From the NCBI GenBank assembly GCA_963695135.1, contig CAVOGA010000002.1, positions 186,001 through 250,000 of the forward strand: a stretch of DNA of 64,000 bases, read 5' to 3'. The DNA comes from Marinihelvus sp963695135 (GTDB lineage Bacteria > Pseudomonadota > Gammaproteobacteria > Xanthomonadales > SZUA-36). Shown in pieces: positions 8,791 through 18,261 of the stretch (the first letter of the stretch is position 1; the number at the start of each line of letters is the position of its first letter). The notes under the pieces are model-generated. The model saw only the letters and a program-made list of their open reading frames with translations, was not told the origin of the DNA and did no database searches. The position numbers and the translations under genes are program-made.

Positions 8791-9714
8791 TCAGCTTTCG
8801 CGGTGGATGGCGTAGCCCGCCAGCCACTGCAGAATGGTTGTATCGCCCTCGAAGCCCCACAGCGCGTCGAGCGCTTCCTGGCAGAGCGCCTCGGCGCGTT
8901 CCCGGGAGGCGTCGATGCCGATGACCGAGGGGAAGGCCGGCTTATTGCGTGCGGCGTCCGCCTGGGACGGCTTGCCCGTTTGCTGGCTGCTCGCGGTAAC
9001 GTCCAGCACGTCATCGTGAATCTGGAAAGCGAGCCCCACCCGGTCACCATACCGGGCCAGGCGGTCCATCTGTTCATCGTCCACATCGGCCACGTGGCCG
9101 GGCGCGGTAACACAGACCCGGATCAGGGCGCCGGTCTTCATGCGGTGCATGGTTTCCAGCTCTTCATAGCTTATGTTCTGGTCAATGGCCGCAAGATCAA
9201 GGACCTGGCCCCCGGCCATACCGCCGGCGCCGCATGCACGGGCGATGTCACGAATGATACGTACCTGTGCGGCAGGGCGCTCCGCGAGCGCCGGGTCGGC
9301 AGCCAGCACCTCGAAGGCCAGCGCCTGCAGTGCATCTCCGGCCAGGATCGCGGTGGCTTCATCGAACTGGCGGTGGTTGGTGGGACGACCGCGTCGCAGG
9401 TCGTCGTCGTCCATCGCGGGCAGGTCGTCGTGGATCAGCGAATAGGTATGAATGATCTCGATGGACAGGGCGATCGCGTGCAGGGACGCCAGCGGCACGC
9501 CCAGGGCCAGGCCCGATGCGTAGACCAGCATGGGCCGGATGCGCTTGCCGCCGTCCAGCGTTGAATAGCGCATGGACTCCAGCAGCGTGCCGGGGGATGC
9601 CTCGCCTGTGTCCAGTACCTTTTGCAGCTCGGCGTTGAATACTTCCTGCCAGGCTTCAATGGTCTGTCGCGGCTCAGGATTCGGGTTCGAAGGGTTCGCC
9701 TGAAGCGTCATCAT
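8791..9714 (-). CDS. ispA: Farnesyl diphosphate synthase (geranyltranstransferase)
   Basis: A 307-residue trans-prenyltransferase that condenses IPP with DMAPP and GPP to give FPP, the precursor of ubiquinone and undecaprenyl phosphate. The first Asp-rich motif HDDLPAMDDDDLRRGRP (about residue 94-110) and the second FQIHDDVLDV (about 237-246) are intact, as are GGKRIRP (about 55-61) and the KTGAL block. Bacterial FPP synthases have two extra residues in the first motif, as here. The start overlaps xseB by 41 bp and dxs follows after 13 bp, so this is one operon. Confidence 0.95.
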   Translation of the reverse strand: MMTLQANPSNPNPEPRQTIEAWQEVFNAELQKVLDTGEASPGTLLESMRYSTLDGGKRIRPMLVYASGLALGVPLASLHAIALSIEIIHTYSLIHDDLPAMDDDDLRRGRPTNHRQFDEATAILAGDALQALAFEVLAADPALAERPAAQVRIIRDIARACGAGGMAGGQVLDLAAIDQNISYEELETMHRMKTGALIRVCVTAPGHVADVDDEQMDRLARYGDRVGLAFQIHDDVLDVTASSQQTGKPSQADAARNKPAFPSVIGIDASRERAEALCQEALDALWGFEGDTTILQWLAGYAIHRES

Positions 9715-9913
9715 CCAGATTCATCAGTTGTTCGACGCTCAGTTGCGCCTTGTCCAGTACATCCTGGCAGTGGCGGGTCAGTTCCACGCCGCGTTTGAAC
9801 TCGTCCAGGGACTCGTCGAGCGGCAAATCGCCTGACTCGAGCTTGCGAACCAGCGATTCGAGCTCCTTCAGAGAGTCCTCAAAGTCCGGGGTTTTCTTGT
9901 TCTTTTCAGCCAT
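9674..9913 (-). CDS. xseB: Exodeoxyribonuclease VII small subunit
   Basis: A 79-residue helical subunit of ExoVII, which degrades single-stranded DNA together with XseA. The sequence shows the family block FEDSLKELESLVRKLESGD followed by LPLDESLDEFKRGVELTRHC. The acidic tail DDDASGEPFEPES is usual. First gene of the xseB-ispA-dxs operon; its 3' end overlaps the ispA start. Confidence 0.95.
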   Translation of the reverse strand: MAEKNKKTPDFEDSLKELESLVRKLESGDLPLDESLDEFKRGVELTRHCQDVLDKAQLSVEQLMNLDDDASGEPFEPES

Positions 9914-9956
9914 TGGGTGTCCGTTGCGGGTCAGCAGTTGCCCGGGAAGATGGGCA

Positions 9957-11321
9957 TCATTTTACCTGCAGCCCGTTCTGCCTGCACTCTTGCCAGGCCC
10001 ATGCGAGCAGGGGATCGCCAGGATGCCATTTCAGCGTGCCGTCCCGGCTGGCCAGTTGTGCTTCCAGGGACCGATCCAGCACCACATCACCGACCGCGAG
10101 CAGGCGGTCCTCGTGGAACAGCAGCGGGACGCAGCAACGGTACCAGGGCGGCAGCCGGCTGTCATTGAACCACTGTTTCAGCTTGCGCCGGGGTCCGTCC
10201 GGTGTGGATTGGTAACGCTCACCGCCTGTGCGTGACGCAATCCTGAACGCCCCGTCTGCGGCGACCGGGCCGAGCGACAGGGTCCCGCTGGTGGCGCCAA
10301 GCTGCGCGGTGCCCTGCGCATCCCAGTGGCTGATTGCCCGGCAGGGATCCGGCGCCCCGGTCATCAGCCACAGGCGGTTTTGCGCATGGTCCAGGCGGTG
10401 TTCAGCCCACTGGAAATTGATCTGCCGGTCCGGGGCCGCGCGGCGTAACTGGCCCACGAGGTCCTCCAGTCGCGCCCGGGGAAGTGGCGCCGCGCCGCGC
10501 TCACGCAGCCAGTGGCGGATCACCAGCGCCAGTGCCTGCGGGTGCTCCGGCAGGGCGCCCAGTTCGAGAACCCCCGGAAACGGCTCGCGACCCGCGAGCG
10601 CCAGGGCGCCTTCCTGCGCCAGCTGTGCGCTGAGCCCGGCAAACAGGCCGGCGCTGCGCGCCAGCGAACGCTCCGCCGCCGGCCAGCGTCGTTCGAGCAC
10701 CGGCATGAGTTCATGGCGGAGATAGTTCCGGTCCAGGCTCAAATCGCGGTTGCCCGGGTCTTCGATGAAGCGCACACCCTGCTGCGTCACGAAGCGCACC
10801 AGTGATTCGCGGGGCAGGTCGAGAAAAGGGCGCCCCAGCCGTCCCTTGCCCAGGGGTCTGACCGCAGGCATGGCGGCCAGGCCATCCGGACCGCTGCTGC
10901 GCAGCAGCGCCAGCAGCAGGCTCTCTGCCTGGTCCTGGCGGTGGTGCGCGGTCAGCACGACATCCTCCGTCTCAAGCAGTTCTTTGAAGGCCTCCAGGCG
11001 CCAGCGCCGCCATTGTGCTTCCGGACTGTCCTTGGGCAGCGGCTCGCGGGGTGGCGGCACCTGGACCAGCGGGATACCCAGAGATTCGCACAGCACCCGG
11101 CAGTGTTCCGCCCAGGCGGCCGCGTCGGGGTGCGCGCCATGGTTGACATGAACCGCTGCGAGGGGCGCGGCGAGTTGCGGACCGAGTTGCTTCAGGGCCA
11201 GGAGCAGGGCGGTGGAGTCCACACCGCCGCTGAAGGCGACGTGGAGCGTGCCGCGGCAGTCAAGGGCCTCGAGAAAAGGCAGCAGGTCTTCCGGCGCAAG
11301 CGGGGCGTCCGGCTGTCCCAT
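9957..11321 (-). CDS. tilS: tRNA(Ile)-lysidine synthetase
   Basis: A 454-residue enzyme that uses ATP and lysine to convert C34 of tRNA(Ile2) to lysidine, so that the CAU anticodon reads AUA. The PP-loop SGGVDSTALLLAL (about residue 30-42) is intact, followed by VHVNHG, TAHHRQDQAESLLLALLRSSG (split over about 126-146) and the C-terminal TilS domain (SRLPPWYRCCVPLLF). It follows accA after 5 bp, the arrangement also seen in Pseudomonas and relatives. Confidence 0.95.
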   Translation of the reverse strand: MGQPDAPLAPEDLLPFLEALDCRGTLHVAFSGGVDSTALLLALKQLGPQLAAPLAAVHVNHGAHPDAAAWAEHCRVLCESLGIPLVQVPPPREPLPKDSPEAQWRRWRLEAFKELLETEDVVLTAHHRQDQAESLLLALLRSSGPDGLAAMPAVRPLGKGRLGRPFLDLPRESLVRFVTQQGVRFIEDPGNRDLSLDRNYLRHELMPVLERRWPAAERSLARSAGLFAGLSAQLAQEGALALAGREPFPGVLELGALPEHPQALALVIRHWLRERGAAPLPRARLEDLVGQLRRAAPDRQINFQWAEHRLDHAQNRLWLMTGAPDPCRAISHWDAQGTAQLGATSGTLSLGPVAADGAFRIASRTGGERYQSTPDGPRRKLKQWFNDSRLPPWYRCCVPLLFHEDRLLAVGDVVLDRSLEAQLASRDGTLKWHPGDPLLAWAWQECRQNGLQVK

Positions 11322-11326
11322 GCGAC

Positions 11327-12283
11327 TCAGTCCTTGTAGCGTCCGAAGGACAGCAGGCGCGCGTAGCGCTTTTCAAGCAGTTCGTCGCGGCTGAGCTTGT
11401 CCAGCTCCTTGAGTTGCTTTTCCAGGCAGGCGGCGATGTTGTCGGCCACGGCCTGGGGGTCCTTGTGGGCGCCGCCCAGTGGTTCGGGAATCACCTGGTC
11501 GACCAGGCCCAGGCTGAGCAGGCGGTCAGAGGTGATGCCCAGGGCGGCGGCGGCCTCCTTGGCGTTTGCCGCGTCCTTCCAGAGGATCGAGGCGCATCCC
11601 TCGGGCGAAATCACCGAGTAGGTGCTGTACTGCAGCATGTTCACCCGGTCGCCGACGCCGATGGCCAGGGCGCCGCCGGAGCCGCCTTCACCCACGATGG
11701 TGCAGATGATCGGCGTGGCCAGCTTGGACATTTCCGCCAGGTTGCGGGCGATGGCCTCGGACTGGCCGCGTTCCTCGGCGCCGACACCGGGGTAGGCGCC
11801 GGGTGTGTCGATGAACGTCAGGACCGGCAGGCTGAACCGCTCGGCCATTTTCAGCAGCCGCAACGCCTTGCGATAGCCTTCCGGCCGGGGCATGCCGAAA
11901 TTACGGAATACCTTGGCTTTCGTGTCACGGCCTTTCTGGTGGCCGATCAGCATGACCGCGCGGCCGCGGAAACGCGCCAGGCCGCCGACGATCGCATGGT
12001 CGTCGGCGAACGCGCGGTCGCCATGCAGTTCATGGAACTCGTCGAACATCAGGTCGACATAGTCCAGCGTGTAGGGTCTGAGCGGGTGGCGGCTGAGCTG
12101 GGATACCTGCCAGGCGTCGAGATTGTTGAAGATGCTCTCGACCTTTTGTTGCATTTTTGCCTGCAGGCGCTGGATTTCTTCTTCCAGGTTCAGCGCATTG
12201 TCCGTGCCGACGTTTCGCAGTTCGTCGATCTTTTCCTGCAGTTCGGCGATGGGCTGTTCGAAATCGAGGTAATTGGGATTCAC
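11327..12283 (-). CDS. accA: Acetyl-CoA carboxylase carboxyltransferase subunit alpha
   Basis: A 318-residue alpha subunit of the carboxyltransferase that makes malonyl-CoA for fatty acid synthesis. It starts with the usual YLDFEQPIAELQEKIDEL helix. It then shows HRPLRPYTLDYVD-type residues (HPLRPYTLDYVDLMFDEF), HGDRAFADD, GAYPGVGAEERGQSEAIA (about 171-188) and IVGEGGSGGALAI (about 205-217). Length matches E. coli AccA (319). tilS lies directly downstream. Confidence 0.97.
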   Translation of the reverse strand: MNPNYLDFEQPIAELQEKIDELRNVGTDNALNLEEEIQRLQAKMQQKVESIFNNLDAWQVSQLSRHPLRPYTLDYVDLMFDEFHELHGDRAFADDHAIVGGLARFRGRAVMLIGHQKGRDTKAKVFRNFGMPRPEGYRKALRLLKMAERFSLPVLTFIDTPGAYPGVGAEERGQSEAIARNLAEMSKLATPIICTIVGEGGSGGALAIGVGDRVNMLQYSTYSVISPEGCASILWKDAANAKEAAAALGITSDRLLSLGLVDQVIPEPLGGAHKDPQAVADNIAACLEKQLKELDKLSRDELLEKRYARLLSFGRYKD

Positions 12284-12349
12284 AATCGCGCGGCTCTGGT
12301 GGCTTTTGCGGGAGTATAACGCGTCACCGGCTGTGCCGGAATTGATCGC

Positions 12350-13210
12350 TTACCCGGCGCGCGACCCTGCAGGAATGCGGGACGGGTCCCAGTGGTTCAG
12401 CGCCCAGGCCCAGCGCTGTTCCAGATCGCGGTGTTCAGGGGGTCTGTGGCCGAGAAAAGCCAGCGCTTCGCCCAGCGCCCCGAGGGTTGATTGATGGCTC
12501 ACCGGGTCGGCGCCGAAGCGCTTGCTGAGCTTGCGGCCTTCCGCGTCGAGCACCACCGGGAGATGTAAATAGTCCGGCTGTGGCAGTCCCAGCAGCCGCT
12601 GCAGGTAAATCTGGCGCGGCGTCGAGTCCAGCAGGTCGGCGCCGCGCACCACCTCGGTGATTCCCTGCCAGGCGTCATCAACCACGACAGCCAGCTGGTA
12701 GGCATACAGTCCGTCGGCGCGCCTGACCACGAAGTCGCCGCTGGTTTGTGAAAGCGCCTCGCTGACCGGCCCGTGGACCTGGTCGGTGAATTCGATTGGC
12801 GTGTCACTGACACGCACCCGCAGGCTGCGCCCCTCGCATTCGTCGAGGAGTCGGTTCCTGCAGGTGCCGGGGTAGGGGCCGGGGGGAAGTTCGCTGCGCG
12901 TGCAGGCGCAGGCAAATAGCTGACCGTCCCGGCGCAGCTTTGCGAGGGCTTCGGCATAGGCCGCATGGCGCTGTGACTGGTATTTCACCGGCAGGTCAGG
13001 CCGCATGCCGAATCGCGCCAGTTCATCGAGCATTCTTTCGGCGCTGCCGGCCACGACCCGCGGCGGATCAAGATCCTCGATGCGGACCAGCCAGCGCCCG
13101 TCGTGATGTCGGGCCTGGAGGTAACTCCCCACGGCGGCCACCAGCGAACCGAAATGCAGGTCACCGGTGGGAGAGGGTGCAAAGCGGCCCGTGTAGCGGG
13201 GCGCGGACAT
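12350..13210 (-). CDS. gluQ: Glutamyl-Q tRNA(Asp) synthetase
   Basis: A 286-residue truncated class I synthetase that attaches glutamate to the queuosine of tRNA(Asp). The ATP-binding HIGH-like block is RFAPSPTGDLHFGSL (about residue 9-23) and the KMSKS equivalent is KLSKRFGA (about 224-231). The anticodon-binding domain of true GluRS is missing, as expected. Cys residues (CACTR, GTCRNRLLDEC) can form the family zinc site. The FimX-like gene lies immediately upstream, 0 bp apart, so the two may be cotranscribed. Confidence 0.93.
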   Translation of the reverse strand: MSAPRYTGRFAPSPTGDLHFGSLVAAVGSYLQARHHDGRWLVRIEDLDPPRVVAGSAERMLDELARFGMRPDLPVKYQSQRHAAYAEALAKLRRDGQLFACACTRSELPPGPYPGTCRNRLLDECEGRSLRVRVSDTPIEFTDQVHGPVSEALSQTSGDFVVRRADGLYAYQLAVVVDDAWQGITEVVRGADLLDSTPRQIYLQRLLGLPQPDYLHLPVVLDAEGRKLSKRFGADPVSHQSTLGALGEALAFLGHRPPEHRDLEQRWAWALNHWDPSRIPAGSRAG

Positions 13211-15371
13211 TTACTGTCCGATGACGCGGGGCGTTTCCTGGATGAACTGACCGGATACCAGCTTCACGCCCCCGCGCCAGAGCATGGCCAGGTCGGCGGA
13301 TGTTTCAACGTCGCTGGCGATGGTCAGGATATCTTTCGCTGAAGTCGCTTTGACCACCTCGCGAATCGAATCCAGGCATGCCGGGTTGCCCTGCAGGTCG
13401 CTGGTCAGCGCCTGGCTGAGGGTGACCATCTGCAGCGGCAGTTCCTCCAGCAGTTCGAGGGTTTTGGGGTCCTCGTCAAAGCCTGACACGGAAAAGCTGA
13501 CGCCGAGCGGCCTGAGTTCTTCAATCAGGCGCAGCGCTGCACGGGTCTGTTCCCGCGCCGCCCAGGCGGGCCACTGCAGCACGATGCGCTCACCGGGAAT
13601 GCGGGTTTCCTGCAGCGTCCGCTGGAACCAGGTCGGAAAGCTGAAATCCTGCAAGGAATTTCCACTGATATCAATTATCTGGCGATCTTTTCCGCCGCTG
13701 ACGGCGCGCAGTAAACCGGGCACAACCAGGCGGTCAATCTGGCTTGCCAGCTGATTGCTTTCGGCAGCCGCGAGATACTCGCCGGCTGGAACGTCATTGT
13801 TGTCTTCGCGCAGGAAGGTGCGGTTTTCCATGATCCCTTCCAGGTCGCCATCGAGGTTCATGATGGAGTGCTGGACCGTGAAGAAGTCCTCGTTTTCCAG
13901 GGCGTAGCGCAGCCGCTCGCGCCAGTGCGAGTTCTCATCGTCTGACAGACCGGCCGCACGGGCCGGCTTGTAGCGCAGCACCTTGTTGCCCTCGCGGGCG
14001 GCCAGCCGGCAGGCGGCACGGGCGTGGGACAGGGTACTGTCCGGGTCATGGAGCTGCGGATCAAGCAGCACCATGCCAATGCTGCAGCTGCCGGGCACCG
14101 GCTCGCCGGGATGGTCCTGGGCGTGGCGCTCGATACTGCCGCGAAGCTTTTCCGCCAGGTTCTTCAGCGCGATTTTGTCAGCGCGCAGGGCGAAAATGGC
14201 GAATGAGCTGTCTGAGAAACGGCACACTTCATCGTCGTCACCCAGGCAGCTGAGGATTTCGTTGGCGGTCGACTGCACATAACGGTCCATGTCCGCCACG
14301 CCCAGTTCGTCCAGTTGCTCGTTGGCGCTGTCATTACGCAAAAAGTACACACCGGCCCGCTGGTGGCTGGGCAGATTACCGAGCCGCTCGTTGAGTCGCG
14401 CGATGAAGGGCCCGCGCCACAGCATTCCCGTCATCGGGTCGATACCGGCGTCACCGGTCGCCGGTGACGCAGTGGTGATTTCGGCCGCGACCGGAGTGAC
14501 CGGTGGCGGTGGAGCCGGCTCGGAGGCAGCCTGGGGCGCTTCCAGCCCGGGCTCTGCCGTATCCGGCGGCGCGGATGCAGCGGCCTGCGGTGGCGTTTCG
14601 CTGGACGTTACCCTGCGGGCTTTCGCCCGTGCGTACCACCAGCTGCACGCAGTGTTCGCCGTCATAGCGAACCGGCGCGAAGGTCAGCTCCACATCCTGC
14701 GGCTCTCCCCCGGGGGGGCGCAGGCGAAAGGTTTCACCGGCCGGTGGATAGTCGTCGCGGCCGAAGCCACGAACCAGGGCCTTGAGGTCCGCGCCGTCCT
14801 TCTCCAGGATTTCCAGCAGCGAGACCATGGCCAGTTCATCGAATGAGGCAGCGCCCATGAATGCCAGGTAAGCCTCGTTGGCAGCGACGTGCAGGCCTTC
14901 GTGGAAATAGGCGATGGGTTCGCTGGTGCTGTTCATCAGCAGATCCAGCCGGCTCTCGAGTTCCGCTTCCTGGGCTTTCAGCCGGTCCTGCTCGCGTGCG
15001 GCCTGGCCGAGTCCTGCAAGACGTCGGGTGATATCAGCCAGCTGCTCCTCGTCGCCGATGCCAATGCAGGCGGACGAGTGGGCGGCTTCTGCGACGAGAT
15101 CCGTGGCGCCCTGGTCCATGCCAATTCCCAGGAAAATACCGTGCTCCTCGGCGATGCGGACCGCGTCCGTGACGGGGCAGCGTCCAACCGCGCCGGCCAG
15201 GTAATAGACCAGGTATGGCGCGAAGTCCCGCACCAGGCGCTCTGCCTCCGTGCCGTTGTCTGCATGCAAAACCTGAACATTAATTCCGGTATTTCTCAGC
15301 AGGCTATTAACGCGGGCAGCCGACTCGGGGTTCGAGTCGATGACCAGCAGGCAAGGTTGCTCAGTCGCCAT
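13211..15371 (-). CDS. FimX-like receiver/PAS/degenerate GGDEF-EAL protein, one frameshift
   Basis: About 719 residues when one extra base near 14640 is ignored. Order: receiver-like domain (CLLVIDSNPESAARVNSLL), a coiled linker and PAS domain (SEPIAYFHEGLHVAANEAYL), a Pro/Ala-rich linker, a GGDEF-like domain starting DPMTGMLWRGPFIARLNE, and an EAL-like domain. The GGDEF site reads RFSDSSF and the EAL catalytic motif is missing (ENRTFLRED at the usual position), so neither enzymatic activity is likely. This layout matches FimX, a c-di-GMP effector for type IV pili. A CheY/PilH-like regulator lies at 61 kb. The receiver lacks a convincing phospho-acceptor pattern. The FimX role is inference from architecture. 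Confidence 0.75.
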
Positions 15372-15627
15372 GGCTTTGCTCCCGGCATTTGCCGTTATTT
15401 TTCGAGTATGTCGATATGGTTTTCAAAGTATTAGGATGATATCCCAGAATTTACTTAAAGTCACAGCGGATGACCGGGCGCACGATTATGAACCATGCGG
15501 GTGTCTGATTGCAGTCGCTGATGAACCGTGAGCCGGTTCACGCTATCATGCGCTGATTCGAATTTTGACGCACGACACTCAATTTTTGTAGTGACGTCAA
15601 CCGGCAGGCAATTCAAGCGGAGCGAAC

Positions 15628-16197
15628 ATGGCCTCATACAGTACTAACGAATTTCGTAGCGGTTTAAAGATCATCATCGATGGAGATCCTTACAATATCG
15701 TTGAAAATGAGTTCGTCAAACCCGGTAAGGGTCAGGCTTTCAACCGCGTAAAGGTGCGTAATCTGATCAGTGGCCGCACGATCGAGCGTACCTTCAAGTC
15801 CGGTGAATCCGTCGAAGCGGCGGATGTGTTTGAAACAGACGTCCAGTACCTCTACAACGATGGTGAGGACTGGCACTTCATGCACCCGACCAGCTTCGAG
15901 CAGTACGCCTGCAACAAGGACATGGTCGGCGACGGCGCGCAGTGGATGAAAGAAGAGGATATGTGCCAGATGACGCTGCTCAACGGGCTGCCGCTGAGCA
16001 TTCTGCCGCCGAACTTTACCGAAATGAAGATCGTCGAGACCGATCCGGGTTTGCGGGGTGACACCTCCGGCAGCGGCGGCAAGCCGGCGACGCTGGAGTC
16101 CGGCGCCGTGGTGCGTGTGCCACTGTTTGTTCAGGAAGGCGAGGTCATCAAGGTAGATACGCGGACCGGCGAATACGTGTCCCGCGTCAAGGACTGA
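15628..16197 (+). CDS. efp: Elongation factor P
   Basis: A 189-residue translation factor that relieves ribosome stalling at polyproline. The domain I loop reads VKPGKGQAFNRVKVRNL, with Lys at the modified position (about residue 34), so the EpmA/EpmB lysylation route would apply rather than the Arg type. Domains II and III follow, ending in GEVIKVDTRTGEYVSRVKD. Well separated from the upstream divergent gene by about 255 bp; an AGCGGAGC ribosome binding site lies at about 15616-15623. Confidence 0.97.
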   Translation: MASYSTNEFRSGLKIIIDGDPYNIVENEFVKPGKGQAFNRVKVRNLISGRTIERTFKSGESVEAADVFETDVQYLYNDGEDWHFMHPTSFEQYACNKDMVGDGAQWMKEEDMCQMTLLNGLPLSILPPNFTEMKIVETDPGLRGDTSGSGGKPATLESGAVVRVPLFVQEGEVIKVDTRTGEYVSRVKD

Positions 16198-16206
16198 GCG
16201 CTCCCG

Positions 16207-17523
16207 GTGGGCGCTGAGGGTACGCTTCTGCGGGCAGCGCACGTGCTGCCCATCCGGCCGCATAAAGCCTGGCTTAAAGACCACGCGGTCCGGGTCGTGG
16301 ACGGGCTGATCGACGACATCCTGCCGGATGCGCAAGCCCTGGCGAAATATCCGGATGATCAACAGGTTGCGCTGGACCGGCATGTCTTGCTGCCCGGTCT
16401 GATCAACGCGCACACACACTCGCCGATGACTCTGCTGCGGGGTTTTGCGGATGACCTGCCGCTGGACCAGTGGCTGCGCGAACACATCTGGCCCGCGGAG
16501 CAGCGCTGGCTCAGCCCGCAGTTTGTCAGTGACGGGACCCGCCTGGCGATCGCCGAAATGATCCGGTCGGGCACCACGTGCATCAACGAGATGTATTTTT
16601 TCCCCGAGGCCATTGCCGCCGAGGTGGATGCGGCGGGAATCCGCGCGATGCTGGGAACACCGATCATTGATGTGCCCACACCCTGGGCATCGGGTATCGA
16701 TGAGTGCCTGGACAGGGCGCGTGAGCTGGCGCTTGACCTGGCCGGTCACGATCGCCTGATGGTTGCCCTGGCGCCGCATGCGCCGTACACGGTGGATGAC
16801 CCGGGCTTGCAGGCGGTGGCTGAACTGGCCGCGGAAACCGGCGTGCGGGTCAATATGCATGTGCTGGAAGCGGCCTTTGAGCGCGCCCAGTCCCTGGAAC
16901 TCTACGGCAAGGACCCCCTGGAGCGTCTCGAGGCGCATGAGCTGCTGCACCCGGAATTCATGGCCGTGCACATGGTGCACCTGCGTGAGCGCGACATTGA
17001 GCGCCTGGTTGAAACGGGCGCGCACGTGATTCATTGCCCCGAATCGAACATGAAACTCGGCAACGGCATCTGTCCCACGACGGCGCTGCACGAAGCGGGC
17101 GTCAACGTGGCCATCGGCACCGACGGCGCCGCGTCCAATAACGACCTGGACCTGTTCGCCGAGGCCCGCATGGCGGCCTTCCTGGCCAAGGGCAGCAGCG
17201 GCCGGGCCGACGTGCTGGATGCCTGGCAGGCGCTGGACATGATGACCATCGCCGGCGCCCGGGCCCTGGGCCAGGAAGCCAGGCTGGGAAGTATCGAGGT
17301 CGGCAAGGCCGCGGATCTGTGCGCGGTCAATATTGACTGCCCGGAGCTGCAGCCGTTTCACAATGCCGCGTCGCAGATGGTCTACGCTGCAACTTCACGC
17401 CAGGTAAGCCATGTCTGGGTTGCCGGTCGACCGTTGCTGGACCAGGGGGAGTTGCTCACCCTGGATCTTGAGCAGGTGCTGACAACAGCACGCAGCTGGC
17501 AGTCACGCCTGGCGAACGCCTGA
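16207..17523 (+). CDS. mtaD: TRZ/ATZ family amidohydrolase; 5-methylthioadenosine/S-adenosylhomocysteine deaminase type
   Basis: A 438-residue metal-dependent deaminase. Metal and substrate residues are visible: INAHTHSPM (HxH, about residue 68-76), the His of HAPYTVDD (about 193), the His of NMHVLEAAFE, then HCPESNMKLGNGICP and the Asp of GTDGAASNNDLDLF (about 302-315). In Pseudomonas the same gene precedes ubiG and mupP and acts on MTA and SAH; this window has the same order, which supports the call. GTG start at 16207, 9 bp after efp. Confidence 0.85.
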   Translation: MGAEGTLLRAAHVLPIRPHKAWLKDHAVRVVDGLIDDILPDAQALAKYPDDQQVALDRHVLLPGLINAHTHSPMTLLRGFADDLPLDQWLREHIWPAEQRWLSPQFVSDGTRLAIAEMIRSGTTCINEMYFFPEAIAAEVDAAGIRAMLGTPIIDVPTPWASGIDECLDRARELALDLAGHDRLMVALAPHAPYTVDDPGLQAVAELAAETGVRVNMHVLEAAFERAQSLELYGKDPLERLEAHELLHPEFMAVHMVHLRERDIERLVETGAHVIHCPESNMKLGNGICPTTALHEAGVNVAIGTDGAASNNDLDLFAEARMAAFLAKGSSGRADVLDAWQALDMMTIAGARALGQEARLGSIEVGKAADLCAVNIDCPELQPFHNAASQMVYAATSRQVSHVWVAGRPLLDQGELLTLDLEQVLTTARSWQSRLANA

Positions 17524-17544
17524 GCAGGGGAAAATCGTTACTCA

Positions 17545-18261
17545 ATGAATACCGAGGCCAATATTGACCCGGCGGAGCGGGACCGTTTTGACCGGTTGGC
17601 GGCCAGTTGGTGGGATGCCGAGGGCGAGTCCCGCCCGCTGCACGAACTCAACCCGGCGCGACTGCGGTTTGTCCGGGAGCGCTGCGAACTGGCGCAGGCC
17701 AGCGTAATTGATGTTGGTTGCGGCGGGGGTATCCTGTCCGAGGCCCTGGCGGCCGCCGGCGCACGCGTGACCGGGCTGGACGTGGCCCCGCGGGCGCTGA
17801 CCGTGGCGCGTCTTCACCTGCACGAGTCCGGGCTCGAAGTCCGTTACCTGGAATCTACCGCCGAGGCCTTCGCAGAGGAGGAGCCCGGCTCCGCCGATGT
17901 GGTGACCTGCATGGAGATGCTGGAACACGTGCCGGATCCGCAGGCGGTGATCGAGGCCATTGCGCGCATGCTCAAGCCCGGCGGCCACGCCTTTTTCAGC
18001 ACGCTGAACCGGACACCGGCGGCGTTCGCCCTGGCGATTGTCGGGGCCGAACACATCGCCCGCCTGCTGCCCGTGGGCACGCACCGCTACGACCGCTTTA
18101 TCCGGCCCTCGGAGCTTGCCGCCGCCTTGCGCAAGGCAGGCTTGCAGCTGCGCGACTGCAAGGGGCTGCAGTACAACCCCCTGACGCGCACCGCGCGCCT
18201 GGGTGGGGGCGTCGCCGTCAATTACCTGGTGCACGCCACCCTGGATGAGCCCCTGTCGTGA
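17545..18261 (+). CDS. ubiG: Ubiquinone biosynthesis O-methyltransferase
   Basis: A 238-residue SAM-dependent methyltransferase that carries out both O-methylations of ubiquinone synthesis. The family start FDRLAASWWDAEGESRPLHEL is intact. Motif I is VIDVGCGGGILSEALA (about residue 53-68) and the conserved TCMEMLEHVPDP and KPGGHAFFSTLNRTP follow. Located between mtaD and the mupP-like phosphatase, whose start overlaps its stop. Confidence 0.95.
   Translation: MNTEANIDPAERDRFDRLAASWWDAEGESRPLHELNPARLRFVRERCELAQASVIDVGCGGGILSEALAAAGARVTGLDVAPRALTVARLHLHESGLEVRYLESTAEAFAEEEPGSADVVTCMEMLEHVPDPQAVIEAIARMLKPGGHAFFSTLNRTPAAFALAIVGAEHIARLLPVGTHRYDRFIRPSELAAALRKAGLQLRDCKGLQYNPLTRTARLGGGVAVNYLVHATLDEPLS

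Noticed and set aside
15664..17361. 565-codon open frame antisense to efp and mtaD
   Set aside because: It spans two well-identified genes and their gap; typical antisense artefact at high GC.
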